DNA from: Euphorbia lathyris
Taxonomy: Eukaryota; Streptophyta; Magnoliopsida; Malpighiales; Euphorbiaceae
Assembly (NCBI RefSeq): GCF_963576675.1
Contig: NC_088915.1
Coordinates: 82,407,501 to 82,471,500 of the forward strand
Length of the DNA: 64,000 nucleotides
Reading direction: 5' to 3'
Each line of letters opens with the position of its first letter. The first letter of the stretch is position 1. The translations under genes and the position numbers were made by a program. Under the pieces are notes generated by a model. It did not search any database. It saw only the letters and a list, made by a program, of their open reading frames with translations, and was not told where the DNA came from. Shown here piece after piece: positions 42,441 to 54,450 of this stretch.

Positions 42441-45400
42441 ATGTGGTATATTGACAGTGCATGCTCAAGGCATATGACTGGTGATGAAACTCAGTTCATC
42501 ACATTCGAGCGTAAACGAGGAGGAAGCGTAAGTTTTGGAGACAACAAAAAGGGTAAGATAGTAGGGTCAGGAACCGTTGGAGGTAATCCTACTATTGAGT
42601 CAGTCTCCCTAGTCAGCGGACTCAAATATAACTTACTCAGCGTAGCTCAGCTATGTGACAATGGGAGAAAAGTTATATTTGATGACACTAGATGTAAAAT
42701 ATTCGAGGGTAAAACTAATGAGTTAATTTTAACTGCCCCTCGCATTGATAATGTCTTCATGCTGAACTTAGAGAAAAAGTTTTCAAAAACTGTATGCTTA
42801 GTTTCAAAGGAAGAAAATTCCTGGCTATGGCACAGGATACTTGGTCATGTAAGCATGGACCTCCTGACCAAATTAGCAAGAAAGCAATTGGTTGAGGGAT
42901 TTCCAGAACTTAAATTTGAAAAAGATCAACTATGCCACGCTTGCCAAGCTGGAAAACAAACCAAACAATCTTTTCATAGTAAAAATATTGTCTCAACTAA
43001 GCGTCTGTTAGAGTTACTACACTTGGATCTCTTCGGTCCAGTCCAGTCCAGCCGCTGAGTCTGGGTGGAAGAAGATTTTCCTTGGTCATTGTAGATGACT
43101 TTTCTCGGTACACTTGGGTCATCTTGCTGAGTAGCAAGGATGAGACCTTTGAGACATTTTCAAGTTTGGTTAGAAAACTTGAAAATGATAAAGACCTAAA
43201 ATTGGCTCACATCCGAAGCGATAATGGTGGAGAATTCAAAAATTAACAGTTTGTTGAATTCTGTGAAGCCAACGGCATTGACCATAATTTTTCTGCTCCT
43301 AGGATGCCTCAACAAAATGGGGTTGTTGAAAGGAAGAGCAGAACCTTGGTTGAAATAGCCAGGACAATGCTGAGTGAGCATAGGCTTCCAAAGTACTTTT
43401 GGGGAGAAGCTGTTAACACAGCGTGCTATATTCTTAATAGGGCTCTTGTTAGACCTATACTAAAGAAAACCCCCTACGAGCTTTGGAAAGGACGAAAGCC
43501 CAATATAGGATACTTTCGTGCCTTTGGCTGTAAATGTTTTATTTTAAACACCAAAGATAGCCTAGCTAAGTTTGACTCAAAAGCTGATGAAGCTATCTTT
43601 TTAGGCTACTCAACAAATAGCAAAGCATACAGAGCTTTCAATAAACGAACTCAAGTTTTAGAAGAGTCAGTACATGTTAAGTTCGACGAAACTAACCCTG
43701 CAGGAAGATATCTGCCGCTGACCGAGGATGATCCACACTCAGTACCCGCTGATCAAGATACAACCGCTGAGTCATTCCCTCAAGGACTGACCAAAGGTAA
43801 AAGTGAACCTCAAATTGTTTTCACTAACCAGTCTACACCTGCAGACATTGTTGAAACACAGACAGCATAAGACATCAATCTACCAAAGGAGATAAAGACA
43901 CCAAGAAGACACCAAGAGGACACTCAGAGAGTGCTATTCTTGATGCCGCTGAGAATACCCTGATGACAAGAATTCAACTCAGGAGATACCTCAGCAACGT
44001 AGCCTTCGTCTTAGTTCAGGAACCAAAGAACTTCTCTGATGCTGAGGAAGATGAATTCTGGATGAGCGCAATGCAAGAGGAACTTGACCAATTCAGAAGA
44101 AACGATGTATGGGAGTTAGTGCCACATCCAAGGAGTTAGAAGACCATTGGAACAAGATGGGTCTTCCGCAACAAGCTGGATGAGCAAGGAAATGTAGTCA
44201 GGAACAAAGCAAGGCTTGTAGCTCAGGGCTACAGTCAGCAAGAAGGTATTGACTACGGTGAGACCTTTGCCCCAATGGCAAGGCTAGAGGCTATTAGAAT
44301 TTTATGTGCTTATGCAAGCTATATGAACTTTAAACTGTTTCAAATGGATGTTAAGAGTGCATTCCTTAATGGAGTTATAAACGAGGAAGTTTATGTTAAT
44401 CAACCGCCAGGGTTTGAGGATCCTAAATTCGCAAACCACGTTTATAAACTCAAAAAGGCTCTGTACGGCCTCAAGTAAGCACCACGTGCTTGGTGTGAGA
44501 GGCTGACCAGTTTCCTGCTGACTAGAAACTATGTCAGGGGCAAAGCTGATACAACCTTATTCATTAAGAGAAAGGGTAAAGATACCCTGCTGGCTCAAAT
44601 ATATGTTGATGATATTATTTTCGGTGCTACTAATGAGTCAATGTGCAAGGAATTTAGCAAGTAAATTTCAGACTGAGTTTGAAATGTCTATGATGGGAGA
44701 ACTCAACTTCTTCCTTGGACTTCAAATCAAACAAGGAAAAAATGGCATCTTCATCAGTCAAGCTAAATATGCCAAGGAGATATTGAAAAAATATGATCTT
44801 GAAAATTGCAAGCCAATATCCACTGCTATAGGCATTGACACTGTCCTATGCGCTGACGAGAATGGTAAGTCGGTAGACAGCAAATTGTATCGAGGTATGA
44901 TAGGCTCTCTACTTTACTTAACAGCAAGTAGACCGGACATTCAGTTCTCAGTATGCTACTGTGCTAGATATCAATCTAACCCTAAGGAATCTCATTACAT
45001 AGCTGTAAAAAGAATCCTTAGATATTTGCAAAGCTCAGTGAACGCAGGTTTATGGTATCCCAACACTCATGGTTTTACACTCATTGGATACACTGACGCT
45101 GACTATGGACGAGACAAGCTAGAACGGAAAAGCACCTCTGGAGGATGTCATTTCTTAGGAAGCTGTCTTGTATCCTGGTTCAGCAAGAAGCAGGCGTCAG
45201 TAGCCTTGTCTACCACTGAAGCTGAGTACATTGCTGCTGGACACTGTGTTGCTCAAGTCCTATGGATTAAGCAACAGCTTGAAGACTATGGTGTTCAAAC
45301 AAAGACAATTGAGGTCAAATATGACAACAAAAGTGCAATTGATCTATCCAAGAACCCAATTCAACACAGCAGGATGAAGCATGTCAGTATAAGATATCAC

Positions 45401-45550
45401 TTCATTAGAGACCATGTACTCAAGGGTGAGATAAAGCTGACCTACGTCCCAACGGATGAGCAGCTTGCGGATATCTTCACAAAGCCACTGGCTCGTGAGC
45501 AGTTCAGCATACTGAGAGAAGCCATTGGTATGTTTAATCCTCTTCAGTAA
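42441..45550 (+). pseudogene. Copia pol of SIRE-like element (protease-integrase-RT-RNase H)
   Basis: Protease begins WYIDSACSRHMTGD with the catalytic D-S-A variant of D-S/T-G. Integrase has the zinc-binding segment (HRILGHVSMDLL...CHACQAGK), the central DDE core with VDDFSRYTWV, SDNGGEF and PQQNGVVERK. RT shows [34 protein letters not shown] and catalytic YVDDIIFG; RNase H shows GYTDADYG, STTEAEY, YDNKSAID and LADIFTKPL. Lesions: a third TCCAG unit near 43045 shifts frame, TAA 43244-43246, TAA 43868-43870, TAG 44137-44139, TAA 44476-44478 (a Gln codon expected) and a one-base shift near 44660. Pol is in a different frame from gag. Confidence 0.93.
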
Positions 45551-46035
45551 ATTCCAGCTCTTAATATAGATTCATGCTGAGTGAATTAACATGCTGAATG
45601 ATCTATTATTTGCTGAGTGAATAGATGTATGCTGAGTGTTTAATGCTCAATGAATGAATATCACATACTGAGCAAACATTGGCACCGAGTAGTTATCTCA
45701 AACTGAGAAATCATCCGTTTGTATAAAACTGACCACTCAGAATATAAAACGCTTAGTATTCTAAACGCTGAGTATAAGATCCGTTGCATTTAATGCTAGA
45801 GCACGCGAATAGCCACCTAGGATGACGTATGCGCCGAATGTGTCATAAAAGCCAGGATCATTGTCGGTTGACAATCCCAAGGCAAAACTGACACATGGAT
45901 TCGATAAGATCCACTTTTCACCGCTATAAATAATGGGCAAATCCCCATTGTTATCTCTTTACACTTACTGAATTCTCTGGCATAAGCATTCTCTCTCTAA
46001 AAACTCTTAAAATTTCCTAATCTCTCTCTGAAACT

Positions 46036-48888
46036 ATGACTAAGGTTTCCGTGAACATCTCTGGTGCCGGTCACCCTAAGACCAGTTCCGATGAACCATC
46101 CAGGCAAACTACTTCGCCTGAAACGACTAAGGCCACTACACCGAGCAAAGGCAAAACCGGCCAAGCCACCTCCTCTAAGGGAAAACCGACCAAAGTCAGA
46201 ACTTACACTAAGGTTTTCGCAGACATAAGAGAATGCAAGATAGACTTCTCAAGATGGTTCTCTGAGGCTTTTGTAACAACCGAGCAACCATTTTGTGAAT
46301 GGATATCGAAGAATGGCTGGACCGAGCTGTTCTCCATTAGAGATCCCACTTACCCTGACCTTGTAAGGGAATTCTACCATAACTTGCGGGTTGCTGCCGA
46401 TAACCAGGACTACCTAGTAACCGTGGTAAAGGAGAAAACAATCTTTATAAACCTACCTACCTTGCCAATTTGCTGAAATTGAAGAATGAGGGAACAAAGC
46501 TGAGAAGAACTGGTGATCATGAAGGAACTGGGTACGAAGCCACCTTCTGCAAACCCCCTGGCCATTCTGGAGAAATCTCAAGTTCATCAATGGGCCAGCA
46601 CCAAAAGATGGCACACTACCTGCTGACCAATTACATCTACCCCAAGATTAATTGCACCAGCTCAGCGACAAATTTTGAGCAATGCTTCATATGGCATATG
46701 CTGACCTTCAAGCCCATCAATATGCCAGTTTTCTTCATTGCTGCCTTCCAGAGGAGCACTAGAACTTTAAGGCTGGGCTCACTCATAAACAGAATCCTCA
46801 AAGACCATCAAATTGATCTATTCGAGGAAACTGAGGCCCAAGGCTCTGAGATCACAGTTGTTGCGCTGCGTGCCTTGAAGTATGACCAACTGATTTAGAA
46901 AGGCAAAAATGCTGATGAGGATGATGAGGAGACAACTGTCCCTAAGAAGGGCAAAAGGACAAAGGCTCCAGCTGCCCGAAAAAGGAAAGCTGTTGGGACT
47001 CCTTCAAAGAAGGCTGAGCCTCAGGCCAAGAAGCTAAAGTCAGCTTCTCAAAAAGGTCAGGAGAGACCTAAGTCAGCCGAGAAGAGAAGCAGGCAAGATG
47101 AGCCTGATACAGAAGAGAGAATGGATGATGATGAGCAACCTCAGAAGAAGAAGAAGTCTTCAGAGCTGTCCCCCATTGATGCTATCCCCACTGACTTCAT
47201 TAATCCCAATGACTCTCACTTCACACAGTGTCAGGGAACTGAAACTGAGCATCAAGAAGATGATGTACAACTGGATGATCAGTTCATCACTCAGGTGGAA
47301 GAAGAATTAGATAACGAAGATCAGAATGATGAGGAAGCAGAAGAAGAAGAAAGCGGTCAGGATGACGCTGAGGAGACAGCTAGTGAAGAGGAAGCTGCTA
47401 ACCCAACTAATACTGAGTTGGCTGCAGATAAAGAACAAGAACAAGCTGATCAGCTCAATGTTGATCAAGAAGAGACTTCTCCCTCTCACTCAGGGGAGTC
47501 TATCCAAGCTGACACTCCTCCTCCTCACAGAAGAAGATTAGTAAAGGCAAGTCAGAAAACTGTCATTGACCTTCCTGTTCAAAAGCTGACTAAAGATCCT
47601 TCTTCTCTTAAGTTGAAGTTTTTCAGTAAGCAAACCCCTTCTTCTCAACAAGCTTCTCTTGAAAAGCAAGCCTATGTTTCTTCATAAAAGGAACAAGCCG
47701 ACTTGAGTGCTTCCGCCAACTCTACAAGTTAGACCGAGCAAGTTCTCGTTAATGCTGTTGCTCCAAGCATTGTGTTGACTCAGAACATTCCTGCCCCTGT
47801 CAGCACTGACAGCATTAGGATTACTACTTCACCGACCATCACTACTGTCGATCAATCATCTCTTCCAGAAAAACCAAGTGCAGATCGAGAACCCACTTCT
47901 AGTCACTGGCCATGTCATCCCTGCAACAATTCCGACTCCTCCACCAACTGGTCAAACTGAGGAAACCAGGCAACATGATGAAGGATCACTCAGCTATCTG
48001 CATGCCACCGAGTCTGGTAGACAACTAATCAACTCGGTGCAGTCATTAATCAAGGATCTTCATCAACATGCTGAACCTTCTGCTGGGTCTACTAACACTA
48101 CATCAGCTCAGCTGTCCCAAGTCACTCTACTTCTAAATGAAGTTAAGGGACTGAAGGATCTGCTAAGTGATATGATCACAATTCAATCACATCAGCCCAA
48201 GCAGGACTCAATATCGAAGTTGGCTGAGCTCCAACTGACAACGGTTCAACATCTTAACACTCTTCAAGGCCAATTCCAGACCTTGTCAGCTGCGAACACT
48301 CACTATGCAACTTCAGATGAAGTTAAGATGCTCTTTGCCCAGCTTCACACTGAGCAAACCAATACCAACCATCAGCTGGCTTCCTACTCTCAATGCTCAG
48401 TGGAGCAAATTAGCGAAGCAATTCGTTTGCTGAACCTGAATAAGCAAGAGATGGATACTGACCAAATGAAGCAAAATGAGATATTGGTCAATTCCCAAAG
48501 GATCTCCACCCATGTTCGTCATAACAATATCCAGTGTCAATATTATGACTCAGCCTTGCTGAAGACCTTTCATCAAGTTTTTGCTGCACTGTCAGATACA
48601 ATTACTTGGGTAGGTAAATCTCAAGCCTACATACTGAGCCTGCTCAGCGCCGCTGAACTCGGTATACCTAAAGAGGTCTTGGATGAAGGCGTTGCTGTCT
48701 TTGACGGCATTAATGAAAGTGCCGACAAACTTAAGGAGCTGTCCGCCGTGCTGACCGCCGCAGTCTTAACCGACTCCTTTAGAATTCCTCCTCCTCCCGA
48801 TGCTGACAAAACGGGGGAGAAAGAACAAGCTAGAACTCAGCAGGAGGCTCCTAGAAGCAGTCAATCTAAGCAAAAGAAAAAGAAGTAG
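46036..48888 (+). pseudogene. Third ORF of the SIRE-like copia (~950 codons)
   Basis: ATG at 46036, 485 bp after pol. N-terminal Ser/Thr/Lys region; conserved block with FCEWISKNGWTELFSIRDP, YPDLVREFYHNLR, then HQKMAHYLLTNYIYPKIN and GSLINRILKDHQ, resembling the 'putative plant transposon protein' (Transposase_32-like) domain; a Lys/Arg-rich stretch (KKAEPQAKKLK); a strongly acidic stretch; a Pro/Ser/Thr linker; and a C-terminal amphipathic region (VEQISEAIRLLNLNKQEMDT, LSLLSAAELGIPKEVLDEGV) ending KQKKKK. Lesions: frameshift near 46452, TAG 46896-46898, TAA 47685-47687, TAG 47730-47732, frameshift near 47870. No signal peptide or membrane segment is seen, so it does not look like the env-like ORF described for some SIRE elements. 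Function unknown. Confidence 0.82.
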
Positions 48889-49419
48889 AAATGGGCTAGC
48901 TTAGTTTTTTACTTAGTCTGTAGTCTCTATGTTCTTTTATGCTCATCTTTTGCTATGTATGCTGACTACTTTACTTCAATACAATACTTGCATCTTTTAT
49001 CCTAACTTGAGTTATTTCATACGATGCTGAGTATTATGCGATTATGTATCTTCAAATACATCAACTATGTTTAATGCTTACAATACTTGTTGATTGTATT
49101 CAATGCTGATAATATGTTTGACACTGTCTTGTATGTTTATAAAACACTGTCTCATAAGACCCATTGAACAAAATGATTACTCGGTGCTCTCTTAATGTTA
49201 CACCTTCCGCTTAATACTGAGTAAAATAGAATATGTTCCATGAGCTGACCTATATCTGAAAACTGACCTTAGACTTACTCGATTAAACCTTAAAATGTTT
49301 GGAGTAAAACTAAGTCAGTAGCTCAACCCTGACGGGGGAGTTTGCTAAGTAATAATAGGTCAACTATCATGGGGGAGCTCAACACTGAGTTCCTCGCTGA
49401 ATAGTTTTGCCAACATCAA
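48889..49419 (+). other. Non-coding 3' internal region of SIRE-like copia
   Basis: No ORF. It contains several CTGACGGGGGAG/ATGGGGGAG-type purine-rich words leading to the polypurine tract. Confidence 0.7.
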
Positions 49420-49431
49420 AATGGGGGAGTT
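49420..49431 (+). promoter_or_regulatory. Polypurine tract of SIRE-like copia
   Basis: AATGGGGGAGTT directly precedes the 3' LTR. Similar GGGGGAG words occur earlier at about 49336 and 49371. Confidence 0.85.
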
Positions 49432-50489
49432 TGTTGAAACACCTTTCCACATGATTTTGATTTGACAAAATTATTTAAGTAAAATTAAATATATTCTAAA
49501 CACACTAAGTTTAAATGCTTTGATTTATTTAACTAATGTGTTTGTTCAATGTTGAGTTAAATTGTTTATAAGACATAAAGACTAAAAGGCTTAAAGCCCA
49601 ATACGGAAGTCAAAGCCCAAGTCAAACAGATCAAGACAACTCGGCCCGTGTATGCAAAACGTTGTCGTTATGTACAAAACGCAGCTCAGCGGAAGAAGGA
49701 TCGAGAAGACCTTCGTTGAACAACTTAGGAACGAAGCTGCTGAGTTGAATCGATAAAGAGTACAAGACAGCAGCTGAGCAAGAACAACTTCCAGACAAAG
49801 TGTTTCCACTTTGGGTAAAGTTCAGAAGACACAGAACGCTGTCTAGTTGACCTTACCATAAATGGAGAGACATTCTGTCGAGCTGACTAAAAGCTGCTCA
49901 ACACTGACCGAGGATAGAAGATACTCAAATCTGATTGGCCGAGAGCTCTGAGCAAGACTGAGTGACAACGACAGGAAGCCATTTCCCTCCAACGGTTATT
50001 TCGAAATTCGAAATGACTGATGTCTCAGACGTCTCTATAAATAGGGCCTTTCAATGCTTCATTCAACACAGAACTTTATCAAGCCATTACGCTGACCAAA
50101 ATTCTACTCAAAGTTCTGCGAGAAATAGCAAAGCAAATACTTACACCAAATTCCATATCTTTCGTGTAAAAGTCTAGAGTGATTATTCAATCATCTAAAG
50201 TGTCTTAGCAATTGTTGTTTAGGACAAATCTTTATCATTTCTAGAGATTAGAAAGGAGAGGCTGAGTACTCGGTTATAGTACTCGGCGAGAGATTAGGAG
50301 TGAGTAGAGGTATAAAGGAAGGTACTCTTGTTATACTCAGCTTCTAAGTTGTAAAAGGTTTGATGCTCTACCTTTAAAGAGCTCAGTAGAGAATTCGAAA
50401 GCTCGGAACGTGTTCCGAGGACAGGACGTAGGCTTAGAGGCCGAACCTGGATAAATCTGCTGAGTAACATCTTTCTAACCTTAAACTCC

Positions 50490-50520
<31 letters not shown>

Positions 50521-50790
50521 TGCTTGCTTAAACAAAACTGACCAAGTAAAGAGGTCACGCTGAGTTGTGTGTATTGAGTATATGAGTTTAGGAATAGACT
50601 CAAAGTGTTATCTCCTGACTCAACGAAAGAAGCTGACTTAGTCACCAGTTGACTAAGCTAGTGTCTTATTCACTCAGCGCGTTGTGTAATCCTTTTTCAA
50701 AGAAAAAGAAGTCAGCCTTAACGTACTTAAATTTTAAATAGTTCATATCCCCCCCTTGGAACTAACTTGTTACGTTATAAGGGACCAACA
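49432..50790 (+). repeat. 3' LTR of SIRE-like copia (1359 bp)
   Basis: Nearly identical to 39295-40594 apart from the 43-bp segment near 50285-50327 and a longer (TA)n run (50493-50520). Ends GGGACCAACA. Confidence 0.95.
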
Positions 50791-51140
50791 AGTCGTTCAT
50801 CTGCTGAAGAGTACAGGGCTATGGAAACAACATGTGAACTCAAATGGCTGAGTTACCTATTGAAGGAATTTAAGGTTTCAGTGTCTTTGCATATACCTAT
50901 GCAATGTGATAACCAGTCAGCCATATAAATTGATGCCAATCCGGTTTTCACGAGCAAATTGAACACATTAATATTGATTGTCATATGGTCAGGGAGCAAT
51001 ATGTTTCTGGGTTCATAGATACACCTTATATCAGTACCAAGTTACAACTGGCAGACTTTCTCACCAAATGTCTACCTAGTTCAAATGTGACTTTTGTTTT
51101 GTTCATGCTTGGAATGCGTTCTACATCTTCACAAGCTTGA
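50791..51140 (+). pseudogene. Older copia RNase H, continuation
   Basis: After the AGTCG duplication the frame resumes SSAEEYRAMETTCELKWLSY, MQCDNQSAI and ADFLTKCLPS, ending MLGMRSTSSQA and TGA at 51138-51140. It joins without gap to the KKQTIVSR end at 39294 if the nested element and one AGTCG are removed. An in-frame TAA follows DNQSAI. With 37640-39294 it gives the catalytic set of copia RNase H, but broken. Confidence 0.9.
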
Positions 51141-51148
51141 GGGAGGAG

Positions 51149-51283
51149 CGTTAGATATTATAATTAGATTAAGGGTCTTTTAGTAATTTTACTTATATCA
51201 GTACTACAAATACATGTATCTGTAATTGTTTTCAATAAGAAAGAATTCTGGATTTCTTCATTTCTCTGTTTCTCTGTTATACA
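51149..51283 (+). repeat. Putative short 3' LTR of the older copia
   Basis: It follows the stop codon and a GAGGGAGGAG polypurine tract and runs TTAGATATTATAATTAG...CTCTGTTATACA, typical of short copia LTRs. The expected initial TG reads CG. No 5' LTR survives in the window for comparison. Confidence 0.6.
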
Positions 51284-52864
51284 AGAAAGATGATAATAGT
51301 GACTTAATGTGAACTTGGTTTCGAGCAATTCGAAATCTTGGGGAATGAAATTAAAGGTTTAAGGATGAAGATTAAAGCTTTAGAACGAAACTTGATCACT
51401 TAGAAAAAAAACAACGGATTTTGGAAGAACAATCTTTGAGAAAGAATTGAGTTTTTACTGTAGGATTTGATGAGTTTTTATTGGATTGTGAGTTTTGGAG
51501 GATATGATAATGATGGATTGATGGAAACTTGATTTTAAATAAATTGGAAGTTTGAAGAAATCGAAAATGGCTGCAAAAGAGAGCTTGAAAGAATCGAATT
51601 TGGATTGCAAAATGTTGGTTATTCTATGATTGAGAAGTTGAAGTTTTTGTGGGATTGGTTGGGTGGGTTGGTTAGAATGATGATTTGAGGTTGTGTTTAT
51701 AGCAAAAAAAATTTAGCTTCATATCTCATGATTCCCTATCTTTTCAACCATCATTTCCAATAATTGATATTGCAGAGATGGAGCCAAAAGTCGATGCGTG
51801 GGTGTTGAGAAAACGACATTTAGGACATCGTCTCCGAGACGGGGCATGTCTCACCAAGACATGGTCCGGTCTCGCTGAGACGAGATAATCGTTAAAAGGA
51901 AAAAAATTCCAATAGCCTATCTCGCCGAGACAGGCTACAAATATTTTTTTAAAATATTTTTTTGCTATTTTTTGGAATAAAATGTTCTTTTTTATAAATT
52001 TATTATTTTTCATGTCTTTCTAAACTATATTTATTTTATGGAAAACTTTTATTAAAAAGAAGTTATTCTGCTTTGAACTTTTTTCTTCTTCTTTCTGCTT
52101 TGAACCAACTGCTAGTCTACCCGTGGGGGTTGACCATAAAGTCGCCTATGAATTTGGAGATGTCATATCTGGGGGGTCCCAATATTCTCGGGGAAGAGAG
52201 TGAATCTGAATCCATATCGGAGCATTAATTGATTTCTATTCGTTATGATCGAAGTCTATGACGCACTGTTGTAGTCGGACGAGCCCTAGCTTCAGTTTCA
52301 AGGTACCATGTCCCTAGACAAGATGGTTCATGACATGAGAGATAAGCAGAATCTGATAATAACCACGACCTAATGAGATTAGCCTCCACGGAATGGTTTA
52401 TCCCCATGATGTTGATTAAGCAATCTTCAGTTCCCTAGTTTTCATGGCCGATCCTTCTTGGATAGAATTAGTCGACCAAGAAAAGCATTATCAAAGCCCT
52501 TCAAACGATGACCAGAGAGGCTTCCTATAAAATCATGACCGTTTTATATTTGACATCATCGTGCATCACTACATGTTTGAAACCCCACCGAAGAAGACAC
52601 TCCGCTGTGAAGGATGGAGCAGGAAAGTTTTGGGTATTCAAATGGACAGTTCGGTTATTATGAAGAATTTTAGGAAATAATTTTGTGATTCTAAACAATG
52701 TCATTAACAAGATAGTCTATGATAACCATTGAATGGGAGGCGATGGGGATGACGTATATAGTTAGACTAGCAAGATAGTATTTTGTTTTATCAACAACTA
52801 AAAATAACAAATTATAAAGCATGAAAGTAGATGTTTAGATATTCAAAATTGAACAACTATTTTT
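51284..52864. other. Intergenic sequence with a GTCTCGCCGAGAC word cluster
   Basis: No protein gene is supported. At 51829-51934 four words of the GTCTCGCCGAGAC type occur (ATGTCTCACCAAGACAT, GGTCTCGCTGAGACG, CTATCTCGCCGAGACAGG and a shorter one), matching the cluster in the gypsy LTR at 5867-5987. From 52080 to 52740 the sequence is of higher complexity, possibly a decayed gene or element that I do not recognise. Confidence 0.5.
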
Positions 52865-52936
52865 GTTGCTTCCTAGGATCGAACTGGGGACCTTTAGTGT
52901 GTAAGACTAACGTGATAACCACTACACCACAGCAAC
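52865..52936 (-). tRNA. tRNA-Val (UAC), possibly a degenerate copy
   Basis: The minus strand folds into a 72-nt cloverleaf: acceptor GTTGCTG/AAGCAAC (six of seven pairs), D arm GTGT/TCAC type, anticodon stem TTAGT/ACTAA with loop CTTACAC (anticodon TAC), and a T arm with loop TTCGATC and one stem mismatch. Internal A box (TGGTGTAGTGG) and B box (AGTTCGATCC) are present. No intron. Downstream a short TTTT occurs within about 20 nt. It would decode GUA valine codons; the two stem mismatches leave open that it is a pseudogene. Confidence 0.72.
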
Positions 52937-53239
52937 TCATTGATTATTACATATACATACCAAATACAAAGATCAAACTAAAGATAACATTTGCGCGTAA
53001 CATCGCAATTTCGATTTGTTATTCCTTTATTTGGAGAAAATACATAGCTTTAATATTCTTCTTTATAAACACATGATATATATATTCAGAGATAGGGACG
53101 AGTGAGCATTTTATCTTTGATATTTAAAAGGGATAAGGAATATTATCCTCCAACTGTAGAGATCCCTACTTCTATCTCAAATTTATTTGGAGGATCCTTA
53201 AAAATTATCTATAGGAACTCGAATATTTATAATATTATA

Positions 53240-53245
<6 letters not shown>

Positions 53246-53287
<42 letters not shown>
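53246..53287. repeat. (TA)n microsatellite
   Basis: About 42 bp of uninterrupted TA dinucleotides. Confidence 0.95.
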
Positions 53288-53290
<3 letters not shown>

Positions 53291-53895
53291 TATCATTTAC
53301 CACTCTTTTATAAGAATACTAATCTAATTAGTTCAATAAACTCAATCTTATATATAAACTCACCTTTTGAGTCCTTTCATACTCTAGTCTTACAAAATAC
53401 AATGTTATGTTTTTGTCTTTATACATATGTAAGAATGTCATTAGTGGTGGTAATGATAATAATATGGAGGTTTAAGGCACTATTTCCATTTATCTAAAAT
53501 TTTGTTATTTGTCTCCTCGTCTATTTCAATTGTAGACGTTTTACTTAATTTGAATAGATACTTAACATAATTGTTATCTTATTGAAACATAATGATATTT
53601 GACATAGACTCGATAAATTTTAATTTAAAGATTTGTTTTTCATTTCTTAATCTAATAAATTATTTTCACATAAAGAAATCTATATAGTAAATAAATTTTA
53701 AGTTCATGTGTCAAAATATCAGCACATATTAAGAAATAACAGTTTTGTCAAGTCTTTATCCAAATTGGATGAATTTCACCCATTGGGATAGTTAAGGGGC
53801 CTAATGTGACTGGATGATAGATTAGAGATCAAATGACAAAATTTAAAGTAGGCTAGGGGCTAAATGCGTTAAGCCTAATATGTCCAATAGTATTA

Positions 53896-54017
53896 TTGTC
53901 CAATTGCATTTATTAACCATTTGGTTTTGTCAAATTGCATTCAATAACCCATATTCTTATCAAATTACATTCAATAACCTACTATTCTTGTCAAATTGTA
54001 TTTAATATCCCAAAACT
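53896..54017. repeat. ~31-bp degenerate tandem repeat, four units
   Basis: Units begin TTGTC/TTATCAAATTGCATTCAATA at about 53896, 53928, 53958 and 53988. Confidence 0.8.
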
Positions 54018-54450
54018 TTATTTGTCCCGTACACTTTCTAAAGTTCTTAATTATTTGTCTATTTGATATTTTCTTTTTATATGTGGCGAACACTTTGAAA
54101 TATGGCGGAACGTGTCTTCCAATTTTTTACATCCAATAAATTCTATTAAAAAATAGAGATAGGGTTATTGAATGCAATTAGACAAAAATATAAAGTTGTT
54201 TAGAACTTTCGAAAGTTTAGGAGATAATTAAAATTTTGGACCATTACAGAGGCAACAGATATTAGGCCTGTTATCACACATTGATTAGTGGAAATGTAAA
54301 TTTTACATTCTTTATGTGCATATTATTTGTTCCATTGCTAAACAAACTCATTCGTCCTTGTGTGATGGATCTCATCATCAGTGAAAAATAAGAAAAATAT
54401 TACTTCATTAGAAATGATTAATGTAAAGCATTTTTTTATAATTATCATAT

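Larger units (their letters stand above)
39295..50790 (+). mobile_element. Full-length SIRE-like Ty1/copia retrotransposon
   Basis: An 11,496-bp element with 5' LTR 39295-40594 and 3' LTR 49432-50790, primer site, gag, pol in copia order (protease, integrase, RT, RNase H), a large third ORF and a polypurine tract. Target duplication AGTCG at 39290-39294 and 50791-50795. Large size, long LTRs and an extra ORF after RNase H fit the SIRE/Maximus lineage. Multiple stops and frameshifts make it inactive. It is nested in an older copia RNase H gene. Confidence 0.96.
52937..54450. other. AT-rich intergenic sequence with tandem repeats
   Basis: No gene is seen. It contains a (TA)n run at 53246-53287 and a degenerate ~31-bp tandem array at about 53896-54017. 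An inverted unit near 54150-54185 suggests a decayed MITE. Confidence 0.6.

Noticed and set aside
46036..48888. Envelope-like protein of a SIRE element
   Set aside because: No signal peptide or transmembrane segment seen in the frame; a Transposase_32-like block fits better.
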